From: Firmicutes bacterium UBA5493
Lineage (GTDB): Bacteria > Bacillota > Limnochordia > Darwinibacteriales > Darwinibacteriaceae
Direction: 5' to 3'
NCBI GenBank assembly: GCA_002424045.1
Contig: DIPH01000015.1
Location: 1 to 37,383, forward strand
DNA: 37,383 bases
Position numbers and translations under genes: made by a program
In this document: positions 33,639-37,383 of the stretch, one piece after another
Layout: each line of letters starts with the position of its first letter
How positions within the stretch are numbered: the first letter of the stretch is position 1
The notes under the pieces: generated by a model
The model's input: the letters and a program-made list of their open reading frames with translations, nothing else
Database searches by the model: none
Told to the model about the DNA's origin: nothing

Positions 33639-34358
33639 TTGAAATCCTCCCTTTATCATTTCTCTTCTTCCCTTACTCGTGATATCTCGGTACGTCATTA
33701 CTCATTCCTTCTTGAGGATAGCCTCTAGCAAATGCTTTGTCTTGGGCATTTGCAGACAAACCCGTGCAACGCGAACTTCCTTTGTAGTGGTCTCGCCATT
33801 CTGCACACACGCCATCTTGTGAGACGACTAAGAACGTGGCAAGATAACCTCTACGAGCCCTTAACTGCCGACACATCCTCTGCATTAGGCATCTTGCACC
33901 AGTACAGAATTGGTTTTCTTTATCTCTTTCCTCTACCAGGACTCCCTTGTGCTTTAGCCTTTCCTTGCAAGATAGAGACGCTTCACGGTGATGTCCAAGG
34001 GATTCCCACTCCAGTCCACGGATTTCAGAATTTCAGCAATTTACCCAGTTCCTTTCTTCATAAGCAGCCCTAGCACAGCATGTCTTCGGTAATGTCGACG
34101 CCAATACCAAATGTGTCATTCTAAATTTGTGGAATTTTCTCGTTTGCGTAACTTCCCATCGGAGACCCTCCCCAAGTCTTGGCATTTATCTCTGGGTTGG
34201 ACAACACAAAACAATGGATTGTGGGAGTGTCCCTATCTCTACATTTTACCTATTTCACCATGCCCCTAGTGTGGTGTTTGCCGGTGATTCATTCTACAAT
34301 AGACCACAATCGAGCCTAAACTTTCGTCTCCCACCCCCTCATGCTGATTTGTCCTGCC
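33639..34358. other. 720-base gap without an intact gene; promoter region and relics
   Basis: This gap must hold the promoter of the importer operon, though no clear -35/-10 pair was found. Several open frames exist on both strands (for instance 33673-33885 minus, 33732-34073 plus, 34127-34435 plus), but they lack ribosome binding sites, are rich in Cys, Arg or Pro and overlap each other, so none is called. A broken coding relic is described separately at 33954-34111. The part 34112-34358 shows nothing recognisable. Confidence 0.5.
33954..34111 (-). pseudogene. Probable relic of a methyltransferase-like gene
   Basis: Two protein-like segments lie in different frames on the minus strand. The first, FGIGVDITEDMLC, resembles motif I to motif II of class I SAM-dependent methyltransferases (a GVDIS-EML pattern). 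The second, IAEILKSVDWSGNPLDIT, continues VKRLYLARKG and a stop at 33954, like a methyltransferase C-terminus. Stops and a frameshift separate them, and the middle of the protein is missing. The assignment is tentative. Confidence 0.3.
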
Positions 34359-35216
34359 TTACAACAGCGTCTCTAGATGGGTCAAGCTTTCTCGCGTACC
34401 CCGCTTCAGACCCTTTACGAACCTATCCCGGGTAAAAGTTCCAGCCCCCAAAAGGTCCTTCGGATCACCCATGCCTTCGTATTCGCATAGCAAAGCCCCA
34501 TTATAACCCTCTGCCGCAAGTTGTTCGATTGTCATTTTCAAATCGATTTTCCCCTGGCCTAATGGCACAAACTGTACCGCTTCCTTTTCAGCAAAAATCA
34601 AGTCTTTAAGATGAACGTTTGCGGTGTGTGGTACGAGATGACGAATGAAGCGGTGAGCATCTTCTACGGAATGCCCAGCCCAGCAAAAGTTGCCCGTATC
34701 GATGGTTAGGCGTAAATGGTGATCAGAAACCCCGTTAATGATCTTCAGCAATGTCTGTCCATCGTTGACCACATGACCATGATTTTCCAGTGCAAGAACA
34801 ACATTGTGTTTTCTTGCCACTTGGACGGCAAGGCGAAAACCCCGAATAATGGAATCAACCATCTCTTCTTGGCTTAAGTCAGGGTGGGGATCTCCTGTCA
34901 TGGCTCGAACTATGCCAACACCCAAATCTGAAGCGAGTTCGCAGTACCATTCTAGGCGCACAACCTCACGTTCGAGCTCACTTTCCTCGAGGCAGACAAA
35001 ATTATTGTATCCTGCTACCGAAACGATTGACAATCCGCGGCTTTCAACGGCTTCCACCAACTCAGAACGATGATCTTTCCCAAGATTTACCGTACCGTTA
35101 TGGGCTCCCTTTACAGTGCACAGCTCAATGGTAGTTCCTCCAATGTCCCTAACGAACTCCAACATCTCTGTGAAATCCATACAGCTTAAACTCAAAGCTA
35201 CTACACCTATTTCCAT
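34359..35216 (-). CDS. Sugar phosphate isomerase/epimerase (xylose-isomerase-like TIM barrel)
   Basis: A 285-residue TIM-barrel protein of the AP-endonuclease-2 / sugar isomerase superfamily. Metal-site segments visible are VVLALENHGHVV (Glu at the end of a strand), LRLTIDTGNFCWAG (Asp) and PHTANVHLKDL (His), with a late ALLCEYEG (Glu). This pattern fits a divalent-metal ketose epimerase or an inosose-type isomerase. ATG at 35216 has a GGAGG 7 bases upstream and is preferred over an in-frame ATG at 35276. It is encoded between the ROK repressor and the sugar importer on the same strand and likely converts the imported sugar or a keto intermediate. The exact substrate is unknown. Confidence 0.88.
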   Translation of the reverse strand: MEIGVVALSLSCMDFTEMLEFVRDIGGTTIELCTVKGAHNGTVNLGKDHRSELVEAVESRGLSIVSVAGYNNFVCLEESELEREVVRLEWYCELASDLGVGIVRAMTGDPHPDLSQEEMVDSIIRGFRLAVQVARKHNVVLALENHGHVVNDGQTLLKIINGVSDHHLRLTIDTGNFCWAGHSVEDAHRFIRHLVPHTANVHLKDLIFAEKEAVQFVPLGQGKIDLKMTIEQLAAEGYNGALLCEYEGMGDPKDLLGAGTFTRDRFVKGLKRGTRESLTHLETLL

Positions 35217-35282
35217 GGCTTCGCCTCCGTAAATCGCATTCTCCATCACTGTAATTGCACAGCATTCCTCTCTCACAGACCC

Positions 35283-35440
35283 CTACCCACTAACCATTTT
35301 GAACAGAATGTCCATTTCTGTCGTTGAAAGCCGTTTAACGGACCCCATTCCTTTCGCGATTGCACCGATAACAACTTCCACGTACACATCTCGGCCACTT
35401 TAATGGTTGCCATATGCACAGCATCAACAGTTCCAGTGGC
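35283..35440 (-). pseudogene. Frameshifted relic of an unidentified gene
   Basis: In the 329-base gap between the ROK gene and the isomerase gene, two protein-like stretches adjoin in different minus-strand frames: GTVDAVHMATIKVAEM, then VYVEVVIGAIAKGMGSVKRL continuing STTEMDILFKMVSG and a TAG stop at 35283. A single frameshift near 35387 would join them into one C-terminus. I do not recognise the family. Neither piece has a ribosome binding site. The rest of 35217-35545 holds nothing else I can support. Confidence 0.35.
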
Positions 35441-35545
35441 TCAACCATGCCCTTAAGGATCATCCACTATTTGCTTACTAAGGTGTCGCTATCTGGAGTC
35501 TTGCAGCAAGATTATCCTGGTTGTTCCGTTTAGCCACTGAGGCTA

Positions 35546-36784
35546 CTACGCCAAACGATTTCGTCCTCCCATAAACTCCCTGTGCGAATTCCAATCAGCC
35601 ACAAATTCGTCGCCAATAGAAATAAAGAGTCTATCAAGAATAAGGGCGATGGCCCCATGCAAAAAGTTATGCTTGTCTTCGGTGGCCAAGGCAAACTCCA
35701 AGCCTTGCTTCGAATAAGGCCAACAATTCGCTACTACAAAATCCGATATGGCATCCAATAACTCGGGATAGTGCCAGATGACCCGACCTCCTACCACCAG
35801 CAACTGAGGGTTAATGACATTTACAAGGCTGGTTGTGGCCCTGCCGAGTACTTCAGTGACTCGCGCAAAGCACTTCAAGGCAACGTCATGGCCCGAGCGG
35901 GCTCTAGCCACCAAATCACGATAGTTGTCAAGGACACTGTCGTGCTCTGGAAAGAGGATTCCCTCGCGGCGTGCCTCATCGGCGATGGCGCCTAGGGAGG
36001 CTACATTTTCTAAGCATCCCTTTTGGCCACAATCTGGACAAAACTCACCACTCCGATCTACAACCACATGCCCAAACTCCCCTGCATTGCCTAGAAAACC
36101 CCGGACCAACTGCCCATCAACGACCAACCCTGAACTCACGCCTTTGTCCACGTTGATGAAAAGAATATTGCGAATACCAGTAGGTTTTCGACGGACCCAC
36201 TCCGAAAGAGCAGCCGCGCTGGCATTTCTCTCGAGAATGACGGGAACACCAAAGCGCTCTTCCAAATCATCCTGCAGACGAAGGGGTGTGGTTCGCCCTG
36301 GGTAGTAATAGTGTCCATTGGGGATATCAAACGAACCGCGGACAGAAATTCCTAATCCAATAATTCGGTCCCACGAAAACGGATGAACATTCCTCAAATC
36401 CTCAATTAACCGGATGACGGAACCTGTGGTATCCTCTTCTAGATGTTCAATATTACCTTTTACAATCGAGCTGACAAAGGCTCCATTTAAGTCTGACAAG
36501 ACAGCTTGGGGCTCCGCCCCCCCTAAGTTAACGCCAATAATATACCGGGCTGTAGGAACGAATTTTACAAGCATTGGCTTTCTACCACCACCAAATTCGC
36601 CAAGGCATTCGTCCACCACGAATCCGTCCTTAGCAAGTGCCTTAATAATGGTCCCTACCGTCGGGTAACTCAAATGGGTTATTCTAGCCAATTCAGTGCG
36701 GGTAGACATTTTCTGCCTTACAGCACTTAGCACCTTTCTGGTGTTTATATCCCGCACCACGCTGGAATCCAGGTGTACGCTCAA
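35546..36784 (-). CDS. ROK-family transcriptional repressor (NagC/XylR type)
   Basis: A 412-residue regulator with an N-terminal winged helix-turn-helix (about residues 12-60; RTELARITHLSYPTVGTIIK) and a C-terminal ROK sugar-binding domain. The zinc site is intact: GNAGEFGH (His239) and CPDCGQKGCLE (Cys249, Cys252, Cys257). Where ROK kinases have the catalytic Asp in an END-x-N motif, this protein has ERNAS (residues 185-189), so it should bind but not phosphorylate sugar. The start is TTG at 36784 with GGGAGG 8 bases upstream. As the first gene of region C it most likely represses the importer and catabolic genes until an amino-sugar ligand binds. Confidence 0.93.
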   Translation of the reverse strand: MSVHLDSSVVRDINTRKVLSAVRQKMSTRTELARITHLSYPTVGTIIKALAKDGFVVDECLGEFGGGRKPMLVKFVPTARYIIGVNLGGAEPQAVLSDLNGAFVSSIVKGNIEHLEEDTTGSVIRLIEDLRNVHPFSWDRIIGLGISVRGSFDIPNGHYYYPGRTTPLRLQDDLEERFGVPVILERNASAAALSEWVRRKPTGIRNILFINVDKGVSSGLVVDGQLVRGFLGNAGEFGHVVVDRSGEFCPDCGQKGCLENVASLGAIADEARREGILFPEHDSVLDNYRDLVARARSGHDVALKCFARVTEVLGRATTSLVNVINPQLLVVGGRVIWHYPELLDAISDFVVANCWPYSKQGLEFALATEDKHNFLHGAIALILDRLFISIGDEFVADWNSHREFMGGRNRLA

Positions 36785-36828
36785 CGTTCCGACCTCCCTG
36801 TTCTTAAAACCCTTATAAAAAGACCTTT

Positions 36829-36854
36829 GTTATAATTTAAGCACGTATTGTCAA
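36829..36854 (-). promoter_or_regulatory. Weak promoter candidate for the ROK gene
   Basis: On the minus strand a perfect TTGACA (36854 to 36849) is followed by TATAAC (36834 to 36829), but the spacer is only 14 bases, shorter than the usual 16-18. The surrounding AT-rich DNA supports a promoter region upstream of the TTG at 36784; the exact hexamers are uncertain. Confidence 0.3.
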
Positions 36855-36917
36855 ATTCCTTCTTTTTTTAAGATTTTATTTCATCTTTTTTGTACTAGTT
36901 TTGGGGGTTGTTAATGG

Positions 36918-36947
36918 AAGAGGCATGGAGCGATCTCCATGCCTCTT
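36918..36947 (-). terminator. Terminator after the right-edge oxidoreductase
   Basis: A 13-base-pair perfect stem (AAGAGGCATGGAG, 36918-36930, with its complement at 36935-36947) and a 4-base loop lie 18 bases past the stop of the oxidoreductase gene. It separates that transcript from the ROK promoter. The T-rich tail is short on either strand. Confidence 0.75.
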
Positions 36948-36964
36948 TAGTCACTTGGTCTTGG

Positions 36965-37383
36965 TCAAAGTCGAACTTCTTTACCCGTACGTGCTGACTC
37001 ATAAATTGCCAGGATTAAATCCACAGCCTTTCGGCCTTCTCTGGCAGGAATCAGCGTCTCCCTCCCACTGTCGATCGATTCTATCAAATCCTCGATGAGC
37101 TCTACATGGGAATTCTTCGGAAAGTTTCCAGGGTCTTTGCTGGTACTAGCGTCGTTGCCACAGAGATCAACATCTTCTAGGACAGGGGGATCCTCTATGG
37201 CCCACAATTTGATCCCACTATCGGCCAAAATGACACTTCCATTCGTACCATGTAGCTCGATTCGAGCCTGTTCCCCAGGATATACCGAAGTTGTGCCTTC
37301 AATGACACCATAGGCCCCACTCTTGAACTGAACGAGGGCAACAGCGGTATCTTCCACTTCTATGTTTCTCGCCTTTGTGCCCA
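36965..37383 (-). CDS. Gfo/Idh/MocA family oxidoreductase, C-terminal part, cut by the right edge
   Basis: The last 139 or so codons of a second Gfo/Idh/MocA oxidoreductase; the Rossmann domain lies beyond the window. The frame is open through 37383 and reads NIEVEDTAVALVQFKSGAYG, matching DIEVEDTVTAAVEFKNGAVG in the protein at 28128-29171. It then has TTSVYPGEQARIELHGTNGS and ends with LAIYESARTGKEVRL, like the relative's LAIYKSAETGKRVDL. An internal GTG at 37357 is not the start. Its role is probably sugar oxidation in the same pathway. Confidence 0.9.
   Translation of the reverse strand, partial: GTKARNIEVEDTAVALVQFKSGAYGVIEGTTSVYPGEQARIELHGTNGSVILADSGIKLWAIEDPPVLEDVDLCGNDASTSKDPGNFPKNSHVELIEDLIESIDSGRETLIPAREGRKAVDLILAIYESARTGKEVRL

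Noticed and set aside
33673..33885. A 70-codon minus-strand frame upstream of the sugar-binding protein
   Set aside because: Cys- and Arg-rich sequence with no recognisable domain and no ribosome binding site; an overlapping plus-strand frame of similar quality exists. I considered a group II intron or transposase relic but saw no supporting motif.
34127..34435. A 102-codon plus-strand frame running into the isomerase gene
   Set aside because: Pro- and Ser-rich, no ribosome binding site, and it overlaps the well-supported isomerase gene on the other strand.
35546..36784. Calling the ROK protein a sugar kinase that would supply NagA
   Set aside because: An N-terminal helix-turn-helix is present and the catalytic Asp of the kinase motif is replaced by Asn.
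1..37383. tRNA, rRNA, CRISPR array, phage or complete insertion sequence
   Set aside because: Looked for on both strands; no cloverleaf-like run, repeat-spacer array, integrase or transposase was found.

Overview
This window looks like a chromosomal segment of a Gram-positive-type Firmicute (Bacillota), probably an anaerobic or environmental lineage. The inference rests on strong GGAGG-type ribosome binding sites, frequent GTG/TTG starts, PgsB/PgsC-type poly-gamma-glutamate synthase genes, several ABC importers and IclR, DeoR and ROK regulators. No rRNA, tRNA, CRISPR array, phage or intact insertion sequence is visible. Every gene except the DeoR regulator (18649-19416) is on the minus strand, so operons read from high to low coordinates.

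Region A (1-12841) appears devoted to gamma-glutamyl, pyroglutamyl and hydantoin-like compounds. A pgsB-pgsC-pgsW operon (10116-12841) would make and export poly-gamma-glutamate. An IclR regulator (9091-9900) follows. A long tightly packed operon then encodes, in transcription order, a small secreted protein (probable DUF6305), a DUF917 protein, a secreted gamma-glutamyltransferase, a DctM/TRAP-like permease, a 51-residue membrane protein, a membrane-anchored M14-type deacylase, an AroM-family protein, an M20 carbamoylase and pyroglutamyl peptidase. Together they read as a synthesis, cleavage, import and salvage module for gamma-linked glutamate. That assignment is an inference from neighbourhood. 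A truncated secreted-protein gene runs off the left edge.

Region B (13055-19416) holds an AfuA/FbpA-type ABC importer (binding protein, fused double permease, ATPase) followed upstream by a glycerol-1-phosphate dehydrogenase and a divergent DeoR regulator. This suggests uptake and oxidation of a glycerol-phosphate-type compound. Two tandem hairpin terminators separate it from pgsBCW.

Region C (19497-37383) is an amino-sugar or modified-sugar utilisation locus. In transcription order it has a ROK repressor, a TIM-barrel sugar isomerase, a CUT1 sugar ABC importer (binding protein and two permeases, no ATPase), a DegT aminotransferase, a Gfo/Idh/MocA oxidoreductase, a cytoplasmic neutral-ceramidase-like protein, decayed remnants, an AGE-family epimerase, a URO-D-fold protein, a second ceramidase-like protein, a SIS-domain protein, NagA and NagB. 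A second oxidoreductase is cut by the right edge. Between 25975 and 26524 lie truncated, mutated copies of the SIS gene and nagB, adjacent to the second ceramidase paralog. They record a past duplication of the ceramidase-like/SIS/nagA/nagB block whose second copy lost nagA and decayed.

The most novel-looking elements are the two ceramidase-like proteins, which lack a signal peptide and carry Asn where neutral ceramidases have the catalytic Ser, embedded with a URO-D-fold protein in a NagA/NagB pathway, and the composite gamma-glutamyl operon with its tiny membrane protein and uncharacterised DUF917/DUF6305 members.
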